A stretch of 64,000 bases of DNA from Bacteroidales bacterium (GTDB lineage Bacteria; Bacteroidota; Bacteroidia; Bacteroidales; FEN-979): the NCBI GenBank assembly GCA_017882335.1, contig JADGPR010000008.1, positions 1-64,000 on the forward strand, written 5' to 3'. Of this stretch, positions 48,530 through 59,000 are shown piece by piece (within the stretch, counting starts at the first letter, position 1; each line of letters opens with the position of its first letter). The position numbers and the translations under genes are program-made. A model generated the notes under the pieces. The model saw only the letters and a list, made by a program, of their open reading frames with translations, was not told the origin of the DNA and made no database searches.

Positions 48530-49108
48530 ATGACATTCGAAGAGATTAAGAAAATCCTTCAACACAAGATCGTGGGGATTGCCGGTGCCGGCGGACTCGG
48601 ATCCAATTGTGCAGTGGCACTTGCCCGTGTAGGAACCGGTACACTCATTATTGCTGATTTTGATGTGGTGAGCGAGAGCAACCTGAACCGTCAGTATTTT
48701 TTTTATGACCAGATCGGGAAACCCAAAGCAGATGCACTAAAGGAAAACATTCAAAGGATCAATCCTTCCGTGAAGGTTATTACGCACAATATTTGTCTTA
48801 CAAGAGATAATATTCCCGTCCTTTTCAGGGATTGCGATGTCATCGTTGAGGCATTTGACCTGGCAGATCAAAAAGAGATGCTGATAGAAACCGTGCTGAC
48901 TGAGTTTCCGGAAAAACCACTTGTCATCGGGCTTGGTATAGCCGGGTGGGGGAATAATGATGGTATTCATTGCCGGAAAGTAGATAATATGTTTATTTGT
49001 GGGGATGAGATCTCTGAAATTACTCCCGATTTACCTCCAATTGCCCCAAGAGTGGGGATTGTTGCCAATATGCAGGCAAATATTGTACTGGACCTGTTGT
49101 TGAAGTAG
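48530..49108 (+). CDS. ThiF/MoeB-like sulfur-carrier adenylyltransferase
   Basis: 192 residues of the E1-like ThiF fold. IAGAGGLGSNCAVALARVG is the nucleotide loop, DFDVVSESNLNRQYFF carries the ATP-binding Asn/Arg, and IGKPKADALKENIQRINP follows. It is the short form (no C-terminal rhodanese, no zinc CxxC pairs). It should adenylylate the C-terminal glycine of a small sulfur carrier; the ThiS-like gene 34 bp downstream is the obvious partner. Thiamine genes are absent nearby, while the tungstoenzyme gene diverges from it. A role as MoeB/MoaD pair for the pterin dithiolene is therefore likely. The gene is preceded by a -7 box. Confidence 0.88.
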   Translation: MTFEEIKKILQHKIVGIAGAGGLGSNCAVALARVGTGTLIIADFDVVSESNLNRQYFFYDQIGKPKADALKENIQRINPSVKVITHNICLTRDNIPVLFRDCDVIVEAFDLADQKEMLIETVLTEFPEKPLVIGLGIAGWGNNDGIHCRKVDNMFICGDEISEITPDLPPIAPRVGIVANMQANIVLDLLLK

Positions 49109-49142
49109 AAAATGGAAGAAAGAATTTTGAAAATCTGAAAAA

Positions 49143-49346
49143 ATGCAAATCACTTTAAATAATAATTCGGAAATCCTTGAAGGAAACAGTATCACGGTAA
49201 ATCATCTGCTCCAACTGAAGAAATTTACCTTTAAGATGCTGATCATAAAAATCAATGGAACCCTTGTACAGAAGGGGTCTTACGAAACAACCGCCATCCA
49301 TGACGGGGATGAGGTCTCGGTATTGCACCTCATTAGTGGCGGCTGA
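49143..49346 (+). CDS. ThiS/MoaD-like sulfur carrier protein
   Basis: 67 residues of beta-grasp type: MQITLNNNSEILEGNSITVN, LIIKINGTLVQKGSYETTAI, DGDEVSVLHLISGG. The C-terminal GG is the site that the ThiF-like enzyme activates. At 67 residues and with VLHLISGG it reads as ThiS by sequence (MoaD is usually about 80). In this setting it more likely donates sulfur to the tungsten/molybdenum pterin, as is common near AOR genes. That part is inference. It is translated in tandem with the ThiF-like gene and ends 11 bp before the convergent folC. Confidence 0.85.
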   Translation: MQITLNNNSEILEGNSITVNHLLQLKKFTFKMLIIKINGTLVQKGSYETTAIHDGDEVSVLHLISGG

Positions 49347-49357
49347 TTTTTTATCGG

Positions 49358-50653
49358 CTAAATCACTTCTGCTACTACAAAAGTACTTCCGCCAATAAAC
49401 ACAAGGTCGTTCATGCCTGCACGCTGCTGTGCGGCTTTCAAAGCCTTTTTTACCGAATCAAATGCCTCGCCTGCCAATCCGTATCTTTGGGCTTCTATCC
49501 GGAGTTTATTGGCTTCCAATCCGCGCGGAATATCGGCTTTGCAAAAATAATAAGTGGCATCTTTGGGCAGCATCCGGAGGATGTTTTCTATCTCTTTGTC
49601 ATTCACCAGCCCGAAAACAAAATGAAGGTTTTCATGGGGTGTATTGCCAATCTGATCCAATACTTCCCGCAACCCGGATTCATTGTGGCCGGTATCGCAG
49701 ATGGTGAGCGGAACCCTGGAAAGAATTTGCCATCGTCCGGCAAAACCGGTATTTTCGATGACATGGAGAATCCCTTTCCGGATAGTTTCTATTGAAATAC
49801 TATCGAAGTGAGAAACGAGCATCTCACACGCTGCACAAACCGTGACAATGTTTTTCTTCTGGTAATTTCCACCAAGGGGTGATTCAAGGTTTGCAAGATA
49901 GATGGTGCTGTTCCGGAAGATATCCACCCTCATTTTCCCGCTGCAGGCCTCCCATGCTTTGGTTGTCACAACTGTAAATTCTGAATCTGCAAATAAAATT
50001 TCTGACCTTTCATCCCTGGCTTTTTCAACGAATACATGCCGGGTCTCTTCCTGGTCTTCGCCGATCACAACAGGAATTCCGGGTTTTATAATGCCGGCTT
50101 TTTCTTTAGCGATCTTTTCAAGAGTATCCCCGAGAAACTGCTTGTGATCAAAACTGATGTTAGTGATAACCGATAAGAGGGGCATGATAATATTTGTTGA
50201 ATCCAATCTTCCTCCTAATCCAACTTCAATTATTGCAACATCCACATTTTCTTCCCTGAAATGATTAAAAGCCAAGCCAATAGTCATCTCGAAGAACGAT
50301 GGCTGGATCTTTTCAAAGTCCTTTTTGTACTTCTCAACAAAGCAAATGACTTTTTCTTCGGGGATCATAATTCCGTTTATCCGGATTCGTTCCCTGAAAT
50401 CGATTAAATGCGGAGAGGTATACAGGCCGGTTTTTAATCCTTTTTCCTGCAGGATGGAAGCCAGCATGTGGGAGGTTGATCCTTTCCCATTGGTTCCGGC
50501 AATATGAACAGACCTAAAGGAATTTTCGGGATTTTGCAGCAGGTTGCAGATCGCCAAAGTGTTGTTGAGGTCTGGCTTATAGGCTGCGGCTCCGATCCGC
50601 TGGTACATCGGCAGTTGGGCGTTTAGATAGTCGAGTGTTTCCTTGTAGGTCAT
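49358..50653 (-). CDS. folC: Folylpolyglutamate synthase / dihydrofolate synthase
   Basis: 431 residues from the ATG at 50653; the track adds 7 codons from a TTG. MTYKETLDYLNAQLPMYQRI is followed by the P-loop HIAGTNGKGSTSHMLAS, LYTSPHLIDFRERIRING, VGLGGRLDSTN and SFDHKQFLGDTLEKIAKEKAGIIKPG, all FolC signatures. It adds glutamate to dihydropteroate and folates in the cytoplasm. It is the last of three minus-strand genes that all act on amino acid or sugar ligation (murF, anmK, folC). Confidence 0.94.
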   Translation of the reverse strand: MTYKETLDYLNAQLPMYQRIGAAAYKPDLNNTLAICNLLQNPENSFRSVHIAGTNGKGSTSHMLASILQEKGLKTGLYTSPHLIDFRERIRINGIMIPEEKVICFVEKYKKDFEKIQPSFFEMTIGLAFNHFREENVDVAIIEVGLGGRLDSTNIIMPLLSVITNISFDHKQFLGDTLEKIAKEKAGIIKPGIPVVIGEDQEETRHVFVEKARDERSEILFADSEFTVVTTKAWEACSGKMRVDIFRNSTIYLANLESPLGGNYQKKNIVTVCAACEMLVSHFDSISIETIRKGILHVIENTGFAGRWQILSRVPLTICDTGHNESGLREVLDQIGNTPHENLHFVFGLVNDKEIENILRMLPKDATYYFCKADIPRGLEANKLRIEAQRYGLAGEAFDSVKKALKAAQQRAGMNDLVFIGGSTFVVAEVI

Positions 50654-50783
50654 TCGTTTATTCGTGAGACTCAAATTTTTAGAAAGAAGTGATAAAAAAT
50701 TTGTTAGTCGAACAATCCCGACGAATTCAGAGGGTATAATACCCCGTCCCGAGTACCCGGAACCCTGGGATTGATACCCGTGA

Positions 50784-51872
50784 TCATTCTGGAAATGCCC
50801 GGTAAATTGCTCCTCCTACATTGTTGTGACTGGCGCCGGTACAGGATTTCAGACAGTTGATCTCTGCTCTCCAACGGAGTACCCCGAGAAAAGCAAAAAT
50901 CAGGGCTTCCTTAAAATTTATGGTAAGGGGATCAGGCAGGACGAGTGTCAGTTGGGTTTTTTCCCGGATCCTTTCTGCAAGGAAACCATTGAATGCTCCA
51001 CCACCGGTGATTAGCAGGGTAGAGGTATCAGGGTTCCCGACGGCCCTGGCTACCTGGTCCGCGATGTGTTCCACGAAGGTCCTGAGTTTATCTTCAACAG
51101 GAATATCAAAATGTTGCAGAACCGGGTGAACTTCCGAAACGACCCACTCTTTCCCCAGTGATTTTGGTGGCTTGCGATGATAAAATCCCAGTTTGTTTAG
51201 TGCTTCAAGTAAAGGTTGATGGAGAATCCCCTGCCGGGCCAACTTACCGTTTTCGTCAAAATCTTTATGAAGAAAGGATGCGAGATAATTCAGGACGATG
51301 TTAGCCGGGCAAATATCAAATGCGATACGATTCCCGAATTCCCCATAAGAGATATTCGCAAACCCACCCAGGTTAAGGCAATAGGTATAGTTATCAAACA
51401 GAAATTGATCCCCGATAGGGACCAGCGGAGCGCCCTGACCTCCCAGCGCAACATCCGTTGACCGGAAGTCACATACAACGGGAACCCCGGTTTCAGCAGC
51501 GATGGCAGATCCTTTCCCGATCTGGGATGTGAATTTGCTGCCCGGCTGATGGAAGATCGTATGTCCGTGAGAAGCAATAAAATCGGGCTTCAGGTTGTGA
51601 TTCAAATGAAACGCCCTCGTAATTTTTCCCAGGTAATGGCCATATTCCGAATCCGTCTTCACAAACTCGAGCGCACTCCGGTTTTCAAGATTCGAAAGAC
51701 GGGTTTTCCATTCACCGGAATAGGGGATAGTTTCTGCGTTTTCAAGGGTATAACTCCATTTTTCCTCCTTTATATTAAAAGTGCAGAATGCAATATCAAC
51801 GCCATCCAGGGAGGTTCCCGACATTAATCCTGTCACCTTATAGGAGTCTTTATTTTTTTCTTTTGAATCCAC
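50784..51872 (-). CDS. anmK: Anhydro-N-acetylmuramic acid kinase
   Basis: 362 residues. VTGLMSGTSLDGVDIAFCTF is the AnmK opening, FIASHGHTIFHQPG and VVCDFRSTDVALGGQGAPLVPIGD carry the substrate and ATP residues, and LLITGGGAFNGFLAERI completes the actin-like ATPase fold. It opens the 1,6-anhydro ring of anhMurNAc and phosphorylates it to MurNAc-6-phosphate after wall turnover. MurQ, the next step, is not in the window. With the GH3 enzyme and the AmgK/MurU-like pair it supports an active recycling of wall amino sugars. Confidence 0.95.
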   Translation of the reverse strand: MDSKEKNKDSYKVTGLMSGTSLDGVDIAFCTFNIKEEKWSYTLENAETIPYSGEWKTRLSNLENRSALEFVKTDSEYGHYLGKITRAFHLNHNLKPDFIASHGHTIFHQPGSKFTSQIGKGSAIAAETGVPVVCDFRSTDVALGGQGAPLVPIGDQFLFDNYTYCLNLGGFANISYGEFGNRIAFDICPANIVLNYLASFLHKDFDENGKLARQGILHQPLLEALNKLGFYHRKPPKSLGKEWVVSEVHPVLQHFDIPVEDKLRTFVEHIADQVARAVGNPDTSTLLITGGGAFNGFLAERIREKTQLTLVLPDPLTINFKEALIFAFLGVLRWRAEINCLKSCTGASHNNVGGAIYRAFPE

Positions 51873-51903
51873 AGGTTTTCAAAAAATAATATTGATAAAA
51901 ATT

Positions 51904-53196
51904 TTAAAGCAGATCGACCAGCTTCTCAAGTTGAATTCCTCGCGACCCTTTTAGAAGAATTACAGCATCGTTTATCCGGTGATGGTCCAGCCACATTCTG
52001 GCTAGTTCGCTGTCCTGGAAGCATAACCATTCTCTTTTTGTATTCAGCCTGGTAAATACCGGCCCTACCAGGAAGACCTCTGTAAACCCGAGTTTTTCGA
52101 TCAGTTCCAGGATATTTTGGTGTTCATTGTCGCATTCACTTCCCAGTTCAAGCATATCACCCAGGACAAGCACCTTCCTGACATGTGTGGATCCGGCAAA
52201 ATCCTGCAGTGCCGGTTCCATGCTGCTGGGATTGGCATTGTACATATCGAGGATCAGGAGGTTGGATCGGGTTTTAAGAACCTGTGAACGGTTGTTCTGC
52301 GGCTGGTATGATTCAATAGCCTCTTTAATTTTTTCGGGTTCTATACCGAAAAAATGCCCGATACAGGCAGCTGCAAGAATATTCTCTGCATTGTACCTTC
52401 CAAAAAGTTTTGTCGAAAGTGTGATTTCCTGCTCGTCAATTTTTATTTCCATCTTCAAATAAGGATCCTCCGGATGGTTTTGCTCATCTATACCGGTAGT
52501 TTTTCCGGTTTCGTAATGAATGACTTTCATCCCATTCGAATATTTAACAAGCAAAGGATTGTCATTATTTACAAAAACAATTCCATGGTGGGATTTCAGA
52601 TAACGGTAGAGTTCTGTCTTTGTCCTTACCACGCCTTCAAATCCTCCAAATCCTTCAAGATGTGCTTTCCCGATGTTGGTGATAATACCGTGTGTGGGTT
52701 CTGCGATCCTGGTGAGAAGATCAATCTCCCCGGGATGGTTGGCTCCCATTTCCACGATGGCAATTTCCGTGTCGGGCTTGAGTTTTAACAGCGTCAATGG
52801 TACCCCGATATGGTTATTCAGGTTCCCTGTTGTTGCCAGCGTTTGGTATTTTTTTGAAAGAACAGCATGAATGAGTTCCTTGGTGGTGGTTTTTCCATTC
52901 GTGCCGGTTATGGCAAGAACAGGAATCCGGAACTGTTTCCGGTGGTGATTTGCAAGTTGCTGCAATGAGGCAAGGACATTCTCCACCAGGATACAGCGGT
53001 TATCAAGGCGGTAACGTGTGTCATCAATGATGGCAAGGGAAGCTCCCTTATCAAGGGCATATCCGGCAAATTCATTCCCGTCAAAATGATCCCCTTTCAG
53101 GCCGAAAAAAAGAGCATCTTTCGGTATATGCCTGCTGTCGGTGGATATTTCAGGGTTCTGAAGGAACAGGCTGTATAAATTTTCAACCGTCATCAA
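51904..53196 (-). CDS. murF: UDP-MurNAc-tripeptide--D-alanyl-D-alanine ligase
   Basis: 430 residues. The Mur ligase order is clear: N-terminal DSRHIPKDALFFGLKGDHFDG, the P-loop AITGTNGKTTTKELI, VEMGANHPGEIDLLTRIAEP, the lysine region GFGGFEGVVRTKTELY, and ILDMYNANPSSM in the C-terminal domain. MurF attaches D-Ala-D-Ala to the wall precursor. In Flavobacterium a murF gene lies next to gldJ, and it does here, separated by an intrinsic terminator. The remaining mur/dcw genes are elsewhere. Confidence 0.96.
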   Translation of the reverse strand: MMTVENLYSLFLQNPEISTDSRHIPKDALFFGLKGDHFDGNEFAGYALDKGASLAIIDDTRYRLDNRCILVENVLASLQQLANHHRKQFRIPVLAITGTNGKTTTKELIHAVLSKKYQTLATTGNLNNHIGVPLTLLKLKPDTEIAIVEMGANHPGEIDLLTRIAEPTHGIITNIGKAHLEGFGGFEGVVRTKTELYRYLKSHHGIVFVNNDNPLLVKYSNGMKVIHYETGKTTGIDEQNHPEDPYLKMEIKIDEQEITLSTKLFGRYNAENILAAACIGHFFGIEPEKIKEAIESYQPQNNRSQVLKTRSNLLILDMYNANPSSMEPALQDFAGSTHVRKVLVLGDMLELGSECDNEHQNILELIEKLGFTEVFLVGPVFTRLNTKREWLCFQDSELARMWLDHHRINDAVILLKGSRGIQLEKLVDLL

Positions 53197-53231
53197 GATC
53201 TATAGAGCTTAAGATATTTTACAAAGTAAAT

Positions 53232-53264
53232 AAAAAACCCCGCTTCCTTTTCGAAACGGGGTTT
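53232..53264 (-). terminator. Rho-independent terminator after gldJ
   Basis: On the minus strand AAACCCCG pairs with CGGGGTTT around a 14-nt loop and is followed by TTTTTT. It lies 18 bp beyond the gldJ stop, so it ends the porP-gldJ unit before murF. Confidence 0.85.
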
Positions 53265-53282
53265 AATTAATTTCGTTTTTAT

Positions 53283-54758
53283 TTATTTCCCCGGGATAGT
53301 ACTACCAACACGGGTCATTGCGCAACGGAACCCGATGCAATCGGAGGCATCATCCTGGTCGAGGAACCTGCGGGTACTGGGGCTCAGGTAATAGGCGCCG
53401 TCTTTCCAGTTGCCGCCTTTGTAAACCCTGGCTTTGTCTGTAATAAGGGAGGTTTTTCCATATTCATACATCAGGTTTGTGGAGGATGTGTCCTTTGGAG
53501 GATTTTTCCAGTCGACGCCGATGTTGGATGCATAGTCTCCATCGAGATAATTGATGTTATCTGCTGCACGGTAATTTTTACGGTTGATGGCTTCTACCGT
53601 TGTAACATCACGGTATTTCAAATGGCCGAGGCTGTCTTTCTGAGCGATAAATCCTTCCGCATCACGAACCTCCGTTTTGAATGTATTTCCACGGAAAGGA
53701 CGCAGGTCGGTATTTTCCATAGAATTCATGGGCCTGTAAACATCGAGAACCCATTCGCTGACATTACCGGCCATGTTATAAAGCCCATAATCATTTGGGA
53801 AGTAAGAAGCAGTAGGGGCGGGGATATCGGCACCATCGTTCGGGTTGCCGGCAACGCCCATGTAGTCGCCCTTAGCTCTGCGGAAGTTATCCATGAAGGC
53901 GCCGTAATACTTGGATTCGCTGGTACGGGTATAATTTCCATTCCAGGGATAATTTTTACGTTCAACTACTCTTTCGAAAAGCGTATTTCCGATGAGCCCG
54001 AGAGCGGCAAATTCCCATTCTGCTTCGGTCGGGAGCCTGTATTTTGGGAGGAGGAGACCGTCTTCCATCCGTACTTTGCGGGTTCCTGTACCATTCGGGT
54101 TCAGGTCGGGCAGGGGTTTGTCAACAAGGCCTTCATATTGCCCTGCAAGGTAGGATTCAGTATTGAAATTGTTTTCATCTTTCTGGGAAGGATCCATTGC
54201 AAGAACTCCTTTCCGGATGAGCAGGTTTTCATTGACCCTGTCTGTTCTCCAGGCGCAATAATCACTGGCCTGTACCCAACTGACGCCCACCACAGGATAA
54301 TTCCGGTAGGCCGGATGCCGGAAATAATATTCAACCAGCGGTTCGTTGTAGGCCAGTTTGTCGCGCCAGACCAAAGTATCCGGTAATGCTTTCCGGTAGA
54401 CACCCGGGTAGTCGGTACCGTACACATGGTTCAGCCAGTAGAGGTATTCAAGGTAATCAAGGTTCTTCACCTCGGTCTGATCCATGTAAAAACTTGAAAC
54501 GGTTACTCTCCTGGGCTGGTTATCCCAATCGAACATCACGTCGTCCTGGGTTTGCCCCATCGCAAAAGTACCGCCTTCAATAAAAACTAACCCCGGTCCT
54601 GTTTGTTGTTCGGCATAAGGCCGGACTTCAAATCCACCGTTTTTGGGGTTGTTGTAATCCCAGCCGGTGGACTTTGACGTTTCTTTATGACAAGAACCGA
54701 GCAATACGAGGGCAAATGCCATCATAAGTGCGGGAAGATGTTTATTGAATTTCATCAT
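53283..54758 (-). CDS. gldJ: Gliding motility / T9SS lipoprotein GldJ
   Basis: 491 residues. The signal MMKFNKHLPALMMAFALVLL ends with lipobox LGSC (Cys23). The rest is a formylglycine-generating-enzyme-like (sulfatase-modifying factor) domain: FIEGGTFAMGQTQDD, PRRVTVSSFYMDQTEVKN, VSWVQASDYCAWR, RLPTEAEWEFAALG, and the C-terminal GGNWKDGAYYLSPSTRRFLD, GFRCAM. GldJ is an essential gliding/T9SS lipoprotein and a paralogue of GldK/PorK; it lacks catalytic function. The location beside porP/sprF and porU agrees with GldJ. Confidence 0.88.
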   Translation of the reverse strand: MMKFNKHLPALMMAFALVLLGSCHKETSKSTGWDYNNPKNGGFEVRPYAEQQTGPGLVFIEGGTFAMGQTQDDVMFDWDNQPRRVTVSSFYMDQTEVKNLDYLEYLYWLNHVYGTDYPGVYRKALPDTLVWRDKLAYNEPLVEYYFRHPAYRNYPVVGVSWVQASDYCAWRTDRVNENLLIRKGVLAMDPSQKDENNFNTESYLAGQYEGLVDKPLPDLNPNGTGTRKVRMEDGLLLPKYRLPTEAEWEFAALGLIGNTLFERVVERKNYPWNGNYTRTSESKYYGAFMDNFRRAKGDYMGVAGNPNDGADIPAPTASYFPNDYGLYNMAGNVSEWVLDVYRPMNSMENTDLRPFRGNTFKTEVRDAEGFIAQKDSLGHLKYRDVTTVEAINRKNYRAADNINYLDGDYASNIGVDWKNPPKDTSSTNLMYEYGKTSLITDKARVYKGGNWKDGAYYLSPSTRRFLDQDDASDCIGFRCAMTRVGSTIPGK

Positions 54759-54779
54759 TGAGAAATTTTGTTTATATAA

Positions 54780-55769
54780 CTAAAACCTGGGGCATTTTAT
54801 TGCCCGGATGTGCCTTCTTTTTTCAATACAGGGGAATTGCCAGGATGCAGAAGCTTCATAAGCCCCGCCAGTGACACCTTTCAGCCTCGAAAGCGTCACG
54901 TCGTAGCTAAACCCGAAACGAAAATTTTGATAGTGAACTCCCAAAAACGGGATCAGTGCATCGGCATTTTCAAAATTGTGTCTGAACCATACACCGATGA
55001 TCAAAGGATCGATGGTAAGGTAAGTTCCGACATTTAACTGGTGGAATTTGAATTGTTGCTGGTAAAGAATATTCGGAGAAATGCTGAATTCACGGTCATC
55101 GCCATACCCGCCTTCCTTCAGGTTGATCACTCCTCCGGCATGTATGGTGAACTTCATATCGAGCCTGCTGTTATTGGCCGAATAAAATCCGAATTTGGGT
55201 TGTGAAAGATGCGAAACCGAAACGCCTCCGTAATACTGTTCGTTATACCCAAGCATCACCCCTGCTGCAAAATCAGGGGCTCCAATGGTAGGATTGTCGG
55301 GAGCACTCTCTTTGGTAGGCTGAACGACCCCCAGCCGGGGATCGATCATGTCTTCAAATACCAGGTTATCCCAGGATAAATGACGCTGGTAGTACCCGGC
55401 TTGCACAGCACCGGCGGCTGTGAGCTTGGCGGAGATGTTGAATTTGTAAGCATAGATAAGGCTGATTTCAGTGGTATTTAATTTTCCTCCACCGGTCCTG
55501 TCGGCAGTCACCAATAAGCCTACACCACCATGAATCGCATCCACATATTGATCATAAGCTGCATTATATGTGACAAAAGCGCCACCTATAGCCGGCCACT
55601 GATCCCTAAAATTGCCCATCGCCCTGGGGCATATCGTGGCCCCGGCAAGAGCTGGATTCAGATACAACGGATTAGCATAAAACTGCGAAAATTCCGGATC
55701 CTGTGAATAGCCCATTTGCATGTATGAAATCAACGCCAAAATTGTGATTATAAATGACTTATTGGCCAT
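54780..55769 (-). CDS. PorP/SprF family T9SS outer membrane protein
   Basis: 329 residues with signal peptide (ILALISYMQMGYSQ). DPEFSQFYANPLYLNPALAG is the PorP/SprF opening, and NFRDQWPAIGGAFVTYNAAYD and GGVGLLVTADRTGGGKLN follow. The protein is a beta-barrel that anchors T9SS cargo or PorKLMN components at the outer membrane. It is transcribed ahead of gldJ with a 21-bp gap, so both are one operon ended by the terminator at 53232. Several PorP paralogues are usual per genome; which cargo this one serves is unknown. Confidence 0.88.
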   Translation of the reverse strand: MANKSFIITILALISYMQMGYSQDPEFSQFYANPLYLNPALAGATICPRAMGNFRDQWPAIGGAFVTYNAAYDQYVDAIHGGVGLLVTADRTGGGKLNTTEISLIYAYKFNISAKLTAAGAVQAGYYQRHLSWDNLVFEDMIDPRLGVVQPTKESAPDNPTIGAPDFAAGVMLGYNEQYYGGVSVSHLSQPKFGFYSANNSRLDMKFTIHAGGVINLKEGGYGDDREFSISPNILYQQQFKFHQLNVGTYLTIDPLIIGVWFRHNFENADALIPFLGVHYQNFRFGFSYDVTLSRLKGVTGGAYEASASWQFPCIEKRRHIRAIKCPRF

Positions 55770-56009
55770 GAGTGTTTATACAGCCCTAATTAATATTAGG
55801 TTACAATATTACAAATAATTTTTAAAATAGCTTTTGGTGATGAATTTAAATTGTTAAATTAGTTGTACACATCGACAATAATCAAAACCCGGAACCGTTT
55901 ATTTATGCAATTACAAATCCCAAACAAAGCTCCAATCTGATGACAGTTTACAAATGAAGAATAAGTATTGAGGGAGCCGGGTTATTGACAAAACCTGATA
56001 TCTGTTGAC

Positions 56010-59000
56010 ATGATTACTTTCTTTTCTTTCAGAGACCGGCCATTTTTTTTCAAAATGGTAATCACCGGAATATTATTCATCAGTTCATTTTCTACAGGAT
56101 ATTCGCAACCTGTTCATCAACACAGGAGCCTGAAATGGTTTCCGGTAAACAAGGTGGAGATCGGCCCGGGTGATTCCATGCAGGTTCTCAGTTTCAAAGG
56201 GGCTGCCAGCCAGTTGGAGGCCCATGGTTTCCTGCCGGTTTTCCTGGAGATGTTTCCATTGAATTCTCCGGATGATCAGTTAATCAGCCTTTCCATTGAA
56301 AATCCCTTTTACCAGGAAATCAGCAAAGGTGAACTTTCCGGTGTGAAAGACCTGGATCAGATCCCAACCTCAATAATTCCTGAAAATTCCATTGCAACGC
56401 AAAGAAACAATGCATTTCTTTCCATTTCCTTCGTTCCTATTCGCAAAAATACGGAAAAAGGAACCTTCGAAAAACTCCTTTTCTTTGACCTTGTGTATGA
56501 AATCCGTGAGAATTCCGAAGTTTCTTTGAAAAAAACCACACGGGTATATGCTGCTCATTCTGTTCTCAGTATAGGCACGTGGTTTAAAATGTCAATTCCT
56601 TTATCCGGGATTTATATCATCCAGGCTAAAGACCTGAAAAATATTGACCCTGCTTTTTCAACCATTGATCCCAGAACCATACAAATCTTCGGCAATGACG
56701 GTGGAATGCTTCCGGAATCCAATGCAACGCCAAGGATCGATGACCTGCGGGAACTTTCTATTCAGGTTGTAGGAACAGATCCAACAAAACTGAATGATAA
56801 CGATTACATTATTTTTTATGCAAAAGGGCCTGATTCCTGGAAATACAATAATACCGACCAACTCTTTCACCATCAGAAGAACCTCTATTCAAATTATTCC
56901 TATTGCTTTCTGACTTACGGACAGGCTTCCGGGAAGAGAGTGGTTGCTGAACCTTCTGTAATCGACACGCCAAACCCTACCATCAGCCGGTTTAACGACT
57001 TTGCTTTTTACGAACCTGCCGAAATCAACCTTATCAAGTCAGGACGAGCCTGGTATTCAAAAGATCTGTTTGAACTTACCACCACACATGATTATACATT
57101 CAATTTCGCCGACCTGGATTTGAGCGTACCGGTTTCGATCATTGCAACCGTGGCAGCACACTGTACAAGTTCACCAACATCCTTTAATTTATATGCCAAC
57201 GGGCAGCAACTGTCAACCGTAAATATCCCGGCCGTGGGTTCTCTATATACGGATACTTTTGCAAACGAACGACTGCTTACGCCGACCTATAGTTCTTCAA
57301 GTCCTTCCATCGACCTCAGACTGGATTACATCCGGACAAATAACGATGGAACAGGCTATATAAAAAGCCTGGAATTGAATGCCATGCGCAAATTGGTTTT
57401 CTCTGGTGGACAAATGGATTTCCGGTCTGTTGCAGGTTCAGGTCACGGCCAGGTCAGTGAATTCCGTGTTTCCGCCGGGAGCCAACCGGTGACGGTATGG
57501 GACGTCAGTGATCCGGCTGCCGTCAAGTCGATCGGGACAACCCAGAATAACAACCTTGTCGTTTTCCGTTTACATACCGACACCATCAGGGAATTCACCG
57601 CATGGGACGGTTCAGCCTTTTATTCGGTTCAGTCATTCACAAAGATTGACAACCAGGACCTTCATTTCACAGGGAACCCGGATCTGGTGATCGTGACCCA
57701 TCCTGCCTTTATCAACCAGGCACTTTCCCTGGCCGGCTTTCATCAGCAACACGACCACATGAATGTGTTGGTCACTACACCGGATAAGATCTACAATGAA
57801 TTTTCATCAGGCGCCCAGGACATCACGGCCATCCGTGACTTCATGAAAATGATCTATGACCGTTCGGGCAAGACGGCTCCAAGGTATCTTCTTATGTTCG
57901 GTGATGCTTCCTATGATTACAAGGACAGGTTACTGAACAACAGCAATTTCGTTCCCACATATGAATCCAGCGAATCCCTGAACCCGGTAATGTCCATTGT
58001 AACGGATGATTATTTCGGATTGATGGATGATAATGAAGGACAGGGAACCGTGGGCATGCTGGATATCGGCATAGGACGGTTTCCTGTTCAAACAGCTGAC
58101 CAGGCAGATGCCGCGGTTAAAAAGGTCATACATTATTGTTCCGGTTCCGATTCGGTCAAGAATGACTGGAGAAATGTTATCTGTTTCGTGGCGGATGACT
58201 GGGATTATGGTATGCATGAAGCAAACGCAGATGCAGTTAGTATCGATGATTCCGTTTACAACGTTGATAAGATTTACCTTGGTGCATACGACAGAATCTC
58301 AACCCCGGGTGGGTTAAGGTATCCTGAAGTCAATGAAGCCATCACCCGGAGGGTGGAAAAAGGGGCGATGATCATGAATTATGTCGGCCATGGCGGTATT
58401 TTGGGATGGGCTCATGCGAGGGTGCTTGATATTCCTCAGATAAAATCATGGCAGAATTTCGATAATTTGCCGGTTTTCCTGACGGCTACCTGTGAATTCA
58501 GTTACTTTGACGATCCTTCGTGGACATCCGCCGGGGAGTGGGTTTTCCTGAACCCGACCGGGGGAGGTATCGCCTTACTGACAACGACCCGGCCCACTTA
58601 TGCGAGTGATAATCAACAATTGGTAACCGGGTTCTATATGTATGCATTCAAAAAAACCAATGGGAAGTATCCTGCATTGGGGGACCTGATCATGGATTCA
58701 AAGAACTACAGCGGGGGGAACACAGGTGATGCCAATACGCGAAAATTTGTGCTCCTGGGAGATCCTGCATTGCAGATGGCCTATCCGCAACTTCATGTGG
58801 TTACAACTTCCATTACCACGAAAGCACAACCCTCAGGAACTGATACCATTAAAGCATTATCCATAGTGACAATTACAGGAGATGTCCAGGATGATAACGG
58901 AAACAAGGTTACCAGTTTTAACGGAACCGTATTTCCGACCGTTTATGATAAGATCTCCGAGGTCACAACAATACCCCTTGAAGGAGAACCTCCCTTTCAT

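Noticed and set aside
48530-49346. Thiamine biosynthesis locus
   Set aside because: Only ThiF- and ThiS-like genes are present; context is a tungstoenzyme, and no thiC, thiG, thiH or thiE is nearby.
55782-55800. Imperfect palindrome CCTAATTAATATTAGG upstream of porP/sprF
   Set aside because: Short, AT-rich and without a matching site elsewhere, so it may be chance.
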